A stretch of 64,000 nucleotides of DNA from Nostoc sp. 'Peltigera membranacea cyanobiont' 210A (GTDB lineage Bacteria > Cyanobacteriota > Cyanobacteriia > Cyanobacteriales > Nostocaceae): assembly GCF_002246015.1 (NCBI RefSeq), contig NZ_NOLJ01000004.1:331010-395009 (forward strand), given 5' to 3'. The position numbers and the translations under genes are program-made. The notes under the pieces were generated by a model. The model was not told where the DNA came from. It made no database searches and was given only the letters and a program-made list of their open reading frames with translations. Below are positions 55,522-64,000 of the stretch, piece by piece (within the stretch, counting starts at the first letter, position 1; each line of letters begins with the position of its first letter).

Positions 55522-55722
55522 TTAGCTCATAGAAGCATGGCTGGGGCCATAAATCATCCGACTGCTAGCATCTACCTTCCCTTGAATTGGGTTCCAGTAG
55601 TGAGATACTTCTTCCGGAAGACCTAGTTCTTGTGCCGCACGCATCAGCATTGATTGTTGGCGATTCTTGACTTGTTGATGTTCACGCACCATTAATGCAC
55701 GAGATTTATCTGCAATAGACAT
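55522..55722 (-). CDS. gifA: Glutamine synthetase inactivating factor IF7
   Basis: 66 residues from ATG 55722 (MSIADKSRALMVREHQQVKN). Arg- and Gln-rich, intrinsically disordered protein that binds glutamine synthetase and blocks it when ammonium is plentiful. KNRQQSMLMRAAQELGLP and QGKVDASSRMIYG match the IF7 pattern, including the arginines needed for binding. Gene order glnA-gifA is that known in Anabaena. GAGGA lies 9 bases before the chosen ATG; an ATG two codons earlier is too close to it. An NtcA box lies in its promoter. Confidence 0.88.
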   Translation of the reverse strand: MSIADKSRALMVREHQQVKNRQQSMLMRAAQELGLPEEVSHYWNPIQGKVDASSRMIYGPSHASMS

Positions 55723-56097
55723 AACCATAGTCCTCTCTATTTCGTGAATATATAATTTTTCTTTTCTTACAAAACTAATATAACAAAAATTCTGTAACAT
55801 AAGCTACTTTTTACAAAAATTTATATTTTATTTGCCTACAATTTTCCGGCTTTGGGGGAAAATCTCTCCAATCCACTTTTGATAGCTAAAATCATCTAGC
55901 TTCAGATTGGTCTGACCTCAAAAACACACTTTACCCAAGACTGAACATTTATTCGTTACTTTTATTTACACTTAAGTTCAACTCAAGTGATTAATTCTTG
56001 TAACTTTTACTCTTTTTTTCGCTGGAGCGGCACAAATACAGCACTCGCAAAAATTAAGTTACTATCAAATAAAGATTTACAAAAATTTACATAATTT
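55723..56097. other. Divergent spacer gifA / ferritin-like gene
   Basis: Left part is the gifA promoter. The remaining about 290 bases are AT-rich with no gene and no clear box before the ferritin-like gene. Confidence 0.5.
55777..55807 (-). promoter_or_regulatory. NtcA-repressed gifA promoter
   Basis: On the minus strand GTAGCTTATGTTAC (55794-55807), a perfect GTA-N8-TAC, lies 11 bases before a TATATT -10 box (55777-55782). The box thus covers the -35 region, a repressing position. Confidence 0.75.
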
Positions 56098-56997
56098 ATG
56101 ACAGTTACTTACCCGCGTAAATTTCAGAATGTTTTGAGTGCCAGAGATGTATTAAAACGGGTGGTATGCGATCGCGAAATCCATCTGATTACTCTCAATC
56201 GCTATCGTTACAGCGAACAACGCAGTTGCAAAGACCTCACAGAGCTAATTGAACAACTAAATGGACAGCCGCGAGAACTAGTGCGGGATTTGTCTCATCA
56301 CATCTCAGATGAAGCTCGTCATGCCATGTGGCTAACTGACTTGTTGATTGATTTGGGAGCAGATATTAGTAAGCCGCCCGGTTCTTCATATATCAATGAA
56401 TTTGAACGCCTACTCGATAGCGAACAACAAGATCCAGTCCAATACCTCGAAAATTTTGTGATTTCTTCCCTTGCCGCAATTAACGTCACCGAAAAGCGGG
56501 GTTGTGAGTATTTCTCTGCCCACATTCACGCGCTTAAACAAGCACCGCAGACAGAAGAAAACATCAAGATTCGGGAAACGATTGAAAAAATTCTCCCAGA
56601 GGAAGCAGGACACGTCCGCTGGGGTAATCGCTGGCTAGGAGAGATTGCGCGTAAAAGTCCAGAACATCAGCAAAAGGTAGAGCAAGCCAAGCGAAAATAT
56701 ACCGCAATCGAACAAGCCGCGTTTGAATCGGGAATGGATATCACCTTGGGTGCAGAACTACGACGAGTTGCCAACCTGATGGAAGTGGCAAATACCATGC
56801 CGCTTTGGCAACGTCCTCAATACCTGATGGAACGCTTACCCCAGACTTTGCTAGCACCTGAATTGCAATTTACTAGGATTCAGGCTGCACAAAAGGCTTG
56901 GCAGCGAGATCCACAGACGTTTATCGAGAAGTTTGTGCCAATGTTCCTCAACGGCATCCAGGGAAGAGAAAATAACCGCAAGAAAACAACGGTGTAA
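56098..56997 (+). CDS. Ferritin-like diiron protein
   Basis: 299 residues, all helical. Diiron ligand candidates are spaced as in ferritin-like proteins: DREIHL (26-31), SDEARHAMW (ExxH, about 70-78), TEKRGCEYFSAH and LPEEAGHVRWG (ExxH). It has no signal peptide or membrane helix. It could store metal or be an oxidase/oxygenase; substrate unknown. It lies between gifA and patX, so a link to nitrogen or heterocyst physiology is possible but unproven. Confidence 0.75.
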   Translation: MTVTYPRKFQNVLSARDVLKRVVCDREIHLITLNRYRYSEQRSCKDLTELIEQLNGQPRELVRDLSHHISDEARHAMWLTDLLIDLGADISKPPGSSYINEFERLLDSEQQDPVQYLENFVISSLAAINVTEKRGCEYFSAHIHALKQAPQTEENIKIRETIEKILPEEAGHVRWGNRWLGEIARKSPEHQQKVEQAKRKYTAIEQAAFESGMDITLGAELRRVANLMEVANTMPLWQRPQYLMERLPQTLLAPELQFTRIQAAQKAWQRDPQTFIEKFVPMFLNGIQGRENNRKKTTV

Positions 56998-57897
56998 AAG
57001 GGCATTGGGCACAAGAGGCAGAGGTGCCAAGGGGCAGAGGGGATAAAACTTACTGAAACTTCTACTTGGTCACTGAGCGCAGCCTCTCGTAGAGAAGTGC
57101 TGCTCCCCACTCCCTTTTCTTTAAGTAAAATTCATCTAAAAAGACCAAATGCAAAACTTTGCATCTGGCCTTGGGTGTAAAATAGTTAAAAAGACTAAGA
57201 TGATCTGGCAGATCCTTCTTAACACTTATTTTGTTGGGAGCCATCTACGAGGAGAACGAACCAAGGAGCAAAAGTAGGTAAAGAATAGTAGATTTGTTAG
57301 CAAGTGCAATAAACCTATACTACTTATGTGAATCCATACGCTAGATAAGCAAGAAATGAAACGAAAGGGATTTTATGCTTCGGCAAAGGACGCTAAACAG
57401 ATGTCAGAGCGAAGATCGGTTACTTGCTTATGTAGATAATCAGCTACTGAATGTATGAGAAGAAAATCTATTGGGGAATAAAGTGATGGGGAATAAAGTG
57501 AAGTTGCCTTAAGACTATTTCCTCAAAAAGCAAAATGTCTGAATTAGATAGATGTACTTTAGATTAACTGATAGCCTAAGTAACATCTATTTCTAGAGCC
57601 GTTGAGGATTGAGATGCAAAGCTTTCCACCGAATATGAGCAACAGTTGTAGAGCTTTTGAGGAGTTGGGAATGCTATCGATCAAAGCACTTAATTTGATT
57701 TGCGTTTTGATCGGCAGGATTGAGACCAACTATTATATATACAAAGTTTGCAGTTGAAATACTAAGCGATCGCTGAAGACTTTCGTGTGTCAACTGTATA
57801 TATCTCTGCCAGAAAAGGTGTGTAAGAGATGTTAGCACAACATCCTGTTTTCTGGTAATTCTGTTCCTTTGGGAAAAGATGTATTACCCTACAGTAG
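56998..57897. other. 900-bp spacer without recognised gene
   Basis: Begins with GGCAGAGGTGCCAAGGGGCA and CTCTCGTAGAGAAGTG dispersed repeats. After a minus-strand hairpin at 57138-57168 come about 700 bases of mixed sequence that is not simple repeat and has no convincing open frame. It could hold small RNAs or decayed genes. Confidence 0.45.
57138..57168 (-). terminator. Possible minus-strand terminator without an assigned gene
   Basis: On the minus strand CCAGATGC pairs with GCATTTGG around AAAGTTTT, followed by TCTTTTT. No protein gene is seen upstream of it on that strand, so it may end an RNA from the unexplained region to the right. Confidence 0.4.
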
Positions 57898-58125
57898 TTA
57901 AACCACAGCATAGATATTTCGGACTTTTTGTGTCACTTCTCTGCGCCCACTACCGCGATGACGTGGCGCATCATCTGAAGCTTGTTCAGATGCCGCCGAG
58001 AGCCACTGTTCCGAAGTAGGCGTGGAAGGCAGCTCTGTTGATAAGTGATTGACCATTGCTTGGCAGTTAAAAGCTAAGGGGCCGAACACCAGACTCGATA
58101 CTAAAAGTGAAATGGCAGCACGCAT
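57898..58125 (-). CDS. patX: PatX-like RGSGR heterocyst-inhibitory peptide precursor
   Basis: 75 residues. An N-terminal signal-like helix (MRAAISLLVSSLVFGPLAFN) is followed by a polar region with HRGSGRRE (56-63), containing the RGSGR pentapeptide of PatS and PatX that inhibits the heterocyst master regulator HetR. PatX is the widespread secreted-type precursor, distinguished from PatS by its leader and the preceding histidine. The gene lies near glnA-gifA. A TCCGGA element upstream fits developmental control. The tail after the pentapeptide (VTQKVRNIYAVV) extends 14 residues. Confidence 0.85.
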   Translation of the reverse strand: MRAAISLLVSSLVFGPLAFNCQAMVNHLSTELPSTPTSEQWLSAASEQASDDAPRHRGSGRREVTQKVRNIYAVV

Positions 58126-58161
58126 AGCAAATGTCTATTTGGGAACTCTCCACTTCACTGA

Positions 58162-58188
58162 TACTTAGCTTTTTGATTAATATCCGGA
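58162..58188 (-). promoter_or_regulatory. DIF+-like promoter of patX
   Basis: On the minus strand TCCGGA (58183-58188) is followed 15 bases later by TAAGTA (58162-58167), a possible -10. TCCGGA near -35 is the known DIF+ motif of promoters switched on in differentiating heterocysts. Confidence 0.65.
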
Positions 58189-58232
58189 CAATTCATCAAA
58201 AAGTATTCTGTTTTACTGAAAATAAACTCTTC

Positions 58233-59999
58233 TTACCCTCCGTTTAAATGTTCGACTAATAACCAATTGCCAGAGTGATTGTAACGGCCCCACAATGTAA
58301 CTAATTGTTCGTGGGGATAAGCGCGTAATTGCTCGTCGATATGCGATCGCAAAGTCACAAGCTGCCAGCTTTGCCCTTGATATGTGGCTGGTGCTGTGAC
58401 AGTGAATCTATATTCCTGCTGTTCCAAGCGGTAAAAGATGCCTTTGAAACAGTTACTTTCCTGAATTAATGCCTTGTCAAAAGTAGAGTCAGGGCAATCG
58501 CCACTAACTGGATAGGCTTGTGGGTTATCTAAGTAATACAGTTGCCAGTGCCGCCAATCCGAACGATTGGCGGGAAGATTAAACAAAGGAATAATTAGCG
58601 CTTTTGAGCGATTATCTTCTAATAAAGCCGTTTGCAGCTTTCTAATAGGTAAATCCCTCGGCTGGCAGTTTAATTCAACACATATCGCCGCCGCCATCCC
58701 TGCTGCTTGGCCAATTCCCATAACCACAGGTTGTAATCTGGTAGCGCCATTAGCAATGTGGGAGACAGAAATATTCTTCTCACAGACCAAGAAACCATCT
58801 GTTGTAGCTGGAATTAGACTACTGTAGGGAATTGTAAAAGGAGTTCCAGTCCAACGTCCTCCCCAGCGGATAGATTTAGGTTGCAGTGAGAATTGAACAC
58901 CAGGATAATGATGGTCATTGGCGTAGTTACCAACTGCGATTGCATCATTAAATATAGATGCAACTCTACCTTTTGCGATCGGCAAAATATCCTGTTCTCG
59001 AACAGTAGTTAGCCCCACCAAGCGGCGGCTTTCCCGATAATAAGGATGCAGTGCAAAAGCTGTAGAGGCGTGAGGAAATACTTTTTCTGCTAAACCATAG
59101 CGACGACCAAGCTGTTTTTGGATGAAATGGGCAAAATTGTGGCTATGCCAGCGAGATTCTTGGATGAATTCCCCCCTGGATACATCTGACTCTATCAACC
59201 GCCCTACCCCTTCGCCGTAGTCATTGCCACAGATTGGCCAATTCATCATAAACAGGCCACCGGGCAAACGTCCATAATTTAAAAATGTCTCGGCTCCATA
59301 GCCATCCCAAGCACCTGTAAACTGCGATGGATTATAGTTAGGCGCAGCCAGAATCTCTGGTGCGTAGGCGTAGCCCGTCGTAGACATCGCTTCACCAAAG
59401 TCCTGCATAATCACTACATAAGTGGGCGCTTGCACAGGATATGTTTGGGTTAAAGAGTTAAAAGCCACTGGGGCGCTGGGTTCTCCCCACTCAGATTGCA
59501 ATTCCCAACCCCAACGGTAAGGGATGTCAGCTAAAGCTAATAAATCTCCTAACTCTGTACCGTCAAGAATAATCTTGGCTGTGACAGCAAAATCAGCAAA
59601 GCGCACACCAGTAATCGAATCACCTTGTCGGAAGACTTCTAAAGGTACTTGTCCCGAAATCCAGTGCAAATTGGGCAATTCCTGCACCCAATCGGCAAAA
59701 ATCTCTGCCCCAATCCGGGGATCGTAACTAAAAAAGCTTACCCAACTGTTATCTAATCCTCCAGGCTGTCGTTGTCGCAATTCCTGCAAGAACGCACCCC
59801 ATAACCCCGTTTGAAAGGATTCTAATTCATTGCCATCGGGTACAGACACTCCAGCCGAAGTTAGCATTCCTCCCAACCAAGGAAATTCACTCACCAAAAT
59901 GGTTTTGGCTCCCCGTCGCGCCGCTTGGATAGCAGCCGCAGTCGCTCCAGTTCCTCCACCAACAACTAAGACATCAGCTGTATATGTCTGATGAACCAT
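58233..59999 (-). CDS. FAD-dependent oxidoreductase, unknown substrate
   Basis: 588 residues from ATG 59999 (MVHQTYTADVLVVGGGTGAT), with AGAGGA 8 bases upstream; a TTG two codons before is less likely. The FAD dinucleotide motif VVGGGTGATAAAIQAARRGA, LGGMLTSAGVSVPDG and ILDGTELGDLLALADIPYRW are typical of the FAD_oxidored family (PF12831 type). A second half includes MGIGQAAGMAAAICVE (C-terminal FAD contact) and a beta-rich tail. The substrate is unknown. It is upstream of patX on the same strand but separated by the patX promoter. Confidence 0.78.
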   Translation of the reverse strand: MVHQTYTADVLVVGGGTGATAAAIQAARRGAKTILVSEFPWLGGMLTSAGVSVPDGNELESFQTGLWGAFLQELRQRQPGGLDNSWVSFFSYDPRIGAEIFADWVQELPNLHWISGQVPLEVFRQGDSITGVRFADFAVTAKIILDGTELGDLLALADIPYRWGWELQSEWGEPSAPVAFNSLTQTYPVQAPTYVVIMQDFGEAMSTTGYAYAPEILAAPNYNPSQFTGAWDGYGAETFLNYGRLPGGLFMMNWPICGNDYGEGVGRLIESDVSRGEFIQESRWHSHNFAHFIQKQLGRRYGLAEKVFPHASTAFALHPYYRESRRLVGLTTVREQDILPIAKGRVASIFNDAIAVGNYANDHHYPGVQFSLQPKSIRWGGRWTGTPFTIPYSSLIPATTDGFLVCEKNISVSHIANGATRLQPVVMGIGQAAGMAAAICVELNCQPRDLPIRKLQTALLEDNRSKALIIPLFNLPANRSDWRHWQLYYLDNPQAYPVSGDCPDSTFDKALIQESNCFKGIFYRLEQQEYRFTVTAPATYQGQSWQLVTLRSHIDEQLRAYPHEQLVTLWGRYNHSGNWLLVEHLNGG

Positions 60000-60447
60000 G
60001 ACCAAATCCTCTACCAGGGTTAGCTATCTAGCTGATTTCGGTTGATCCTTGGCTCTACTTTTATCAGCTGAGTTTATAATTCACCTCTAGAAATCAGCTT
60101 TTGTCAAGTTTAAGAAGACTTTTCTAAGCACTAAAGTCCTGACTACAAACCCTGAAAATGTACTACCGCAATTACGTATGAAATATTACATATTTGTCTT
60201 GGTGAGGTACAGGGTCTTGCATTTTACACATCTGTATGCAAAGATAATTTCACATAAAATACTGTAAATCCATCGATTTAGCGTACTAACAATTATTAAT
60301 GCTTTTAAATCTAACTGATTGCAAATGAAGGCATTCAGCAAATATTCATTTGGCAATTAGCAATGAATAACTAAAATTTAAATAATAATTTCCTTTAGTG
60401 TAAATCGCCCTGATTGAAGAAGAAAGAATAATTTAAACTAAAAAATA
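60000..60447. other. Divergent AT-rich spacer before the RND operon
   Basis: No gene or repeat seen. It carries the outward promoters of the flavoprotein and of the RND permease gene; no operator is recognisable. Confidence 0.4.
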
Positions 60448-63400
60448 ATGTGGATTGTTAAACTTGCTCTTCGTCGTCCCTACACCTTTGTAATTACTTC
60501 CATACTTATTTTTGTCTTAGGAGTAGTTACTATTACACGCATGGCAACGGACATTTTTCCAGAAATTAATATTCCCGTTGTCAGTGTAATTTGGTCTTAT
60601 AGTGGTGTCTCACCAGAAGAAATGGAACAGCGTATCGTTACAGCAAGTGAACGCTCTTTTACAACCACTGTTAATGATATTGAACACATCGAATCGCAAT
60701 CACTCAATGGTGTTAGCGTCATTAAAGTTTTCTTCCAGCCAGGAGCAAAAATTGAAGCAGCAGTAGCTCAACTTACCTCTAATACTCAAACAATTCTCCG
60801 AGGTTTACCTCCAGGAATTACACCGCCTTTAATTATTCGTTACAATGCCTCTAATGTGCCCATTCTTCAGCTAAGTGTTAGCAGCACATCCCTATCAGAG
60901 CAAGAACTTTACGATAACGGCAATAATTTTCTGCGGACTCAGCTAGCGACTGTTCAAGGTGCATCTGTACCATTACCTTATGGAGGTAAACCTCGGCAAA
61001 TTATGGTAGATATTGACCCGCAGGCACTATTTGCCAAAGGTCTTTCAGCTACAGATGTCACAACCGCAATCAGCGCCCAAAATCTTATCTTACCTGGGGG
61101 GAATGCTAAATTAGGCGATCGCGAGTATAGTGTTCGGCTTAATAGCAGTCCCCAAGTCTTAGACGCGTTAAATAATTTACCTATTAAACAAATTAACGGC
61201 ACTGTAATTTATATACGTGATGTTGCCCAAGTTCATGATGGTTTTGCAGTGCAGAATAATATTGTTCGTCGAGATGGGCGACGTTCTAGTTTATTAACTA
61301 TTCTCAAAAGTGGTAGTGCTTCAACTTTAGATGTTGTAGCTAGAGTCAAAGAAAGACTACCAAAAATTCAAGCTACATTACCCAAAGAATTAAATTTAGA
61401 AATCTTATTTGATCAATCTATATTTGTTAAAGCTTCCATCCACGGAGTATTAATCGAAGGATTGATTGCAGCTTGTTTAACTGCGGCGATGATTTTATTA
61501 TTCTTAGGCAGTTGGCGTAGCACTTTAATTGTGGCAATCTCCATACCTTTATCAATTCTTTGTTCTATCATTGCTCTGCGATTGATAGGACAGACTCTAA
61601 ATATTATGACCTTGGGAGGTCTATCTCTAGCAGTTGGAATTTTAGTTGATGATGCCACAGTAGAAATTGAAAATATCCATCGGAATTTGGGACAAGGAAA
61701 ACCTCTGCAACAAGCTATTTTAGATGGCGCACAACAAATAGCTGTTCCGGCTTTCGTTTCAACATTGGCAATCTGTATTGTTTTTATCCCAATTGTCTTT
61801 TTAACAGGAGTAGCACAATCGCTATTTATGCCTTTAGGAATGGCGGTTGTTTTTGCGATGCTTGCCTCCTATCTACTGTCGCGGACAGTAGTACCAATGT
61901 TGGCAAAATTTTTGCTTGCGAAGGAACTACATCTTTATACTGAACATGAAAATTTAGGGAATAACGGTAATGGTCATGTAATTCCTAAAAAAGATATTTT
62001 CTGGCGAATTCATGAGCAGTTTAACCGCCAATTTGAGAAATTTCGCCAAAACTATCGAAATACTTTAGCCAAAGCTCTAAATTATCGCGGTGTAGTTTTT
62101 GCGATGTTTGGTGCTTTTTGGGTAAGCGCTTTAGTTTTACTACCTTTTGTCGGTCAAGACTTTTTCCCGCAAGTAGATGCAGGTCAGTTTCGGTTGCATG
62201 TCCGCGCTCCTGCGGGAACACGACTTGAAAAGACAGAACAGATGTTTACTCAAGTTGAAAATCAGATTCGTCGGGTTATTCCTGAGGAAGAATTAGAAAT
62301 TATTCTTGACAATATTGGTTTACCTGTAGGTGGAGTCAACCTGGCTTTTAGTGATACAGCAACCATCGGCGCAGGTGATGGAGAAATTCTTGTCGGTCTT
62401 AAAGAAGGTAAACATCATTCAACTTGGCAATATGTTAGACAACTACGCCAAAAATTAACTGCCCATTTTCCTGAATTAACCTTCTTTTTCCAACCTGCGG
62501 ATATAGTAACTCAAATTCTAAATTTCGGTTTACCAGCCCCTATTGATATTCAGGTCATAGGCCCAGCTAAGAATCGTCGAGATAATTACAAGATTGCCAA
62601 ACAAATCAAAACCCAAATAGCTCAAATTTCGGGAGCAGTTGATGTTCATTTACATCAAGTCGTTGATGCCCCAGACTTACGTATTAATGTAGATCGTTCT
62701 CAAGCACAACGTAATGGTTTAACTCAACGAGATGTTGCCAATAACCTACTCACATCATTAAGTTCTAGTGGTCAAACATCACCCAATTTTTGGCTTGATC
62801 CTATCAAAGGAGTCAGTTATCCAATAGCAGTACAAGTTCCCCAGTATAAACTTAACTCACTAGAAAAAATTCAGAATACTCCTATTGCTAACGGTTCTAA
62901 CTCATCACAACTTTTAAGCAATCTTGCTATTGTACAACGTGGGAAAGCTCCTGCTGTTGTTAATCATTACAACGTACAGCCTGTATTTAATATTTATGCC
63001 AATGTTCAAGGTCGTGATTTAGGTGGTGTAGCCAGCGATATTTATAAAATAGTTGGGCAATTTCAGCAGAAGTTACCACGGGGAAGTTCAATTATGGTAA
63101 AAGGCCAAGTAGAAACGATGAATTCATCTTTTCTAGGATTAGAAGTAGGATTGATATTTGCTATTGGATTAGTTTATTGCTTAATAGTAGTCAATTTTCA
63201 ATCTTGGATTGATCCATTCATTATTATGATGGCACTACCAAATGCTTTAGCAGGTATTGTCTGGATACTATTTGTAACTAATACAACTTTTAGCGTACCT
63301 TCTTTGATGGGTGCAATTATGAGTATTGGGGTTGCTACTGCCAATAGTATTTTGCTCGTCACCTTTGCTAATGAGCAACGTCTAATAGGAGAAAAAGCAG

Positions 63401-63684
63401 TTTCTGCGGCTTTATCTGCTGGTTATACCCGTTTGCGCCCAGTATTAATGACTGCTGGGGCCATGATTATGGGGATGTTACCAATGTCTCTTGGTTTAGG
63501 AGAAGGTGGTGAACAAAATGCTCCTTTAGGACGTGCTGTAATTGGTGGATTATTAGCAGCAACAGTGGCAACTTTAATTTTTGTACCCGTAATTTACAGT
63601 ATTTTGCGCCGAAAACAACCCCAAAATTTAGAGTTAGAGGAAGAACTATCCTCTACTATCAAATTAACTGTAGCTAATCGATAA
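60448..63684 (+). CDS. RND-family efflux permease (HAE1/CusA-like), full length
   Basis: 1078 residues with the usual two repeats of six helices and two large periplasmic loops. N-terminal WIVKLALRRPYTFVITSILI and TDIFPEINIPVVSV, docking segments VDIDPQALFAKGLSATDVTT (DN) and INVDRSQAQRNGLTQRDVAN (DC), and TM4 VGILVDDATVEIEN with its aspartate pair are seen. In TM10 the AcrB lysine is replaced: GVATANSILLVTFANEQ. It exports hydrophobic compounds or metals with an adaptor and outer-membrane protein; the adaptor gene follows 94 bases downstream. Confidence 0.9.
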   Translation: MWIVKLALRRPYTFVITSILIFVLGVVTITRMATDIFPEINIPVVSVIWSYSGVSPEEMEQRIVTASERSFTTTVNDIEHIESQSLNGVSVIKVFFQPGAKIEAAVAQLTSNTQTILRGLPPGITPPLIIRYNASNVPILQLSVSSTSLSEQELYDNGNNFLRTQLATVQGASVPLPYGGKPRQIMVDIDPQALFAKGLSATDVTTAISAQNLILPGGNAKLGDREYSVRLNSSPQVLDALNNLPIKQINGTVIYIRDVAQVHDGFAVQNNIVRRDGRRSSLLTILKSGSASTLDVVARVKERLPKIQATLPKELNLEILFDQSIFVKASIHGVLIEGLIAACLTAAMILLFLGSWRSTLIVAISIPLSILCSIIALRLIGQTLNIMTLGGLSLAVGILVDDATVEIENIHRNLGQGKPLQQAILDGAQQIAVPAFVSTLAICIVFIPIVFLTGVAQSLFMPLGMAVVFAMLASYLLSRTVVPMLAKFLLAKELHLYTEHENLGNNGNGHVIPKKDIFWRIHEQFNRQFEKFRQNYRNTLAKALNYRGVVFAMFGAFWVSALVLLPFVGQDFFPQVDAGQFRLHVRAPAGTRLEKTEQMFTQVENQIRRVIPEEELEIILDNIGLPVGGVNLAFSDTATIGAGDGEILVGLKEGKHHSTWQYVRQLRQKLTAHFPELTFFFQPADIVTQILNFGLPAPIDIQVIGPAKNRRDNYKIAKQIKTQIAQISGAVDVHLHQVVDAPDLRINVDRSQAQRNGLTQRDVANNLLTSLSSSGQTSPNFWLDPIKGVSYPIAVQVPQYKLNSLEKIQNTPIANGSNSSQLLSNLAIVQRGKAPAVVNHYNVQPVFNIYANVQGRDLGGVASDIYKIVGQFQQKLPRGSSIMVKGQVETMNSSFLGLEVGLIFAIGLVYCLIVVNFQSWIDPFIIMMALPNALAGIVWILFVTNTTFSVPSLMGAIMSIGVATANSILLVTFANEQRLIGEKAVSAALSAGYTRLRPVLMTAGAMIMGMLPMSLGLGEGGEQNAPLGRAVIGGLLAATVATLIFVPVIYSILRRKQPQNLELEEELSSTIKLTVANR

Positions 63685-63705
63685 CTTATTCGTGAATAAT
63701 CAGAT

Positions 63706-63730
63706 CCCCGACTTCTCTAAGAAGTCGGGG
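63706..63730. repeat. CCCCGACTTC hairpin
   Basis: CCCCGACTTC and GAAGTCGGGG enclose TCTAA. It lies between the permease and adaptor genes without a T-run, so it may modulate the distal gene or protect mRNA rather than terminate. Confidence 0.55.
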
Positions 63731-63778
63731 AGATTAAAGAATTTCGATAAATCAATAAATCAAATAGAATTCTATAGT

Positions 63779-64000
63779 ATGGATACTCAAGAAAATACTC
63801 AAGTTGATAATTCCGATCTCACATCGATTGCGGCAACTAATAAAAAAAGTCGCTTCAATTTTATCACCATTATTGCTACGACTACTTTTGTTGTAACTGG
63901 GCTTTTAGCACTTGGTATTATACCTCGCTTACAACAGCGATCAGAATTAAATGCATTCGCTAAATCTACAACAAAAAAAGTTTCTTCAGTTAATGTAGTT
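63779..64000 (+). CDS. RND periplasmic adaptor subunit (partial)
   Basis: The first 74 codons are present and the gene runs off the right edge. A polar cytoplasmic tail (MDTQENTQVDNSDLTSIAAT) precedes one membrane helix (FITIIATTTFVVTGLLALGI), then IPRLQQRSELNAFAKSTTKK and VSSVNVV, the usual start of membrane fusion proteins that bridge the RND permease to the outer-membrane channel. Position after the permease gene supports this. The lipoyl and barrel domains are outside the window. Confidence 0.8.
   Translation, partial: MDTQENTQVDNSDLTSIAATNKKSRFNFITIIATTTFVVTGLLALGIIPRLQQRSELNAFAKSTTKKVSSVNVV

Noticed and set aside
55723..55800. Glutamine riboswitch in the gifA leader
   Set aside because: The leader is short and AT-rich and I do not see the conserved core; NtcA control explains it better.
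57062..57244. 60-codon minus-strand frame
   Set aside because: Runs through the hairpin at 57138-57168 and into dispersed repeat DNA; no good start signal.
1..64000. tRNA and rRNA genes
   Set aside because: Scanning for T-loop patterns such as GGTTCGAATCC gave no match with a cloverleaf around it. A dedicated search could still find one.

Overview
The window looks like chromosomal DNA from a filamentous, heterocyst-forming cyanobacterium of the Nostoc/Anabaena type. Support comes from very frequent GCGATCGC (HIP1) octamers, AT-rich spacers full of heptameric tandem repeats (TTAGGAG, TCATTAG, CCCCATG types), phycobilisome and photosystem II genes (apcF, psb34), CP12, the glnA/gifA pair with NtcA sites, and a PatX-type RGSGR peptide gene, which is tied to heterocyst patterning. 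I saw no rRNA, tRNA or CRISPR array.

Layout. 1-4.8 kb: hopanoid side-chain genes (start of hpnH, hpnA, a shortened RND permease, divergent hpnG). 5.2-9.9 kb: GGDEF-EAL protein, a broken LuxR regulator, a site-2 protease with CBS domains, a PEP-CTERM protein. 10-18 kb: mini-transposon-like repeats, a TPR protein, psb34, a fused thiO-thiG, a 2Fe-2S ferredoxin, cimA. 18-25 kb: M48 protease, secreted protein, ackA, an unrecognised three-gene cassette (21.5-24 kb), then a small GC-rich SnoaL-like gene among palindromic repeats. 25.6-30.5 kb: TPR-like protein, GNAT, aminotransferase IV, ftsH. 31-32 kb: an internally deleted Tn5-like insertion sequence with intact ends and a 10-bp target duplication. 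32-44 kb: fetB, DegT aminotransferase, ycf23, Uma2, GAF protein, a large STAND NTPase, ketopantoate-reductase-like protein, fasciclin, GNAT, murF. 44-51 kb: TerB-like protein, a 45-residue membrane peptide, HDAC-like amidohydrolase, an FHA-GAF-GGDEF-EAL protein, an Era/dynamin-like GTPase. 51.4-60 kb: cp12, tlyA, an xisI-like gene, apcF, glnA, gifA, a diiron ferritin-like protein, patX, a flavoprotein. 60.4-64 kb: an RND efflux permease and the start of its adaptor.

How genes work together. glnA and gifA are convergent and form a nitrogen-control module: a perfect GTA-N8-TAC NtcA box sits in an activating position before glnA and in a promoter-blocking position before gifA. patX carries a TCCGGA element like that of heterocyst-specific DIF+ promoters. 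hpnH, hpnA and hpnG belong to hopanoid side-chain synthesis. The two GGDEF-EAL proteins act on cyclic di-GMP.

Unusual themes. Short repeats have entered coding genes in frame at least five times (hpnA tail, RND permease, ThiO domain, ThiO-ThiG linker, CimA). Several MITE-like elements are visible. The best candidate for an undescribed system is the cassette at 21563-23950: two proteins sharing motifs (LE.xT.V, then DGDI, then a histidine segment) followed by a translationally coupled membrane protein.
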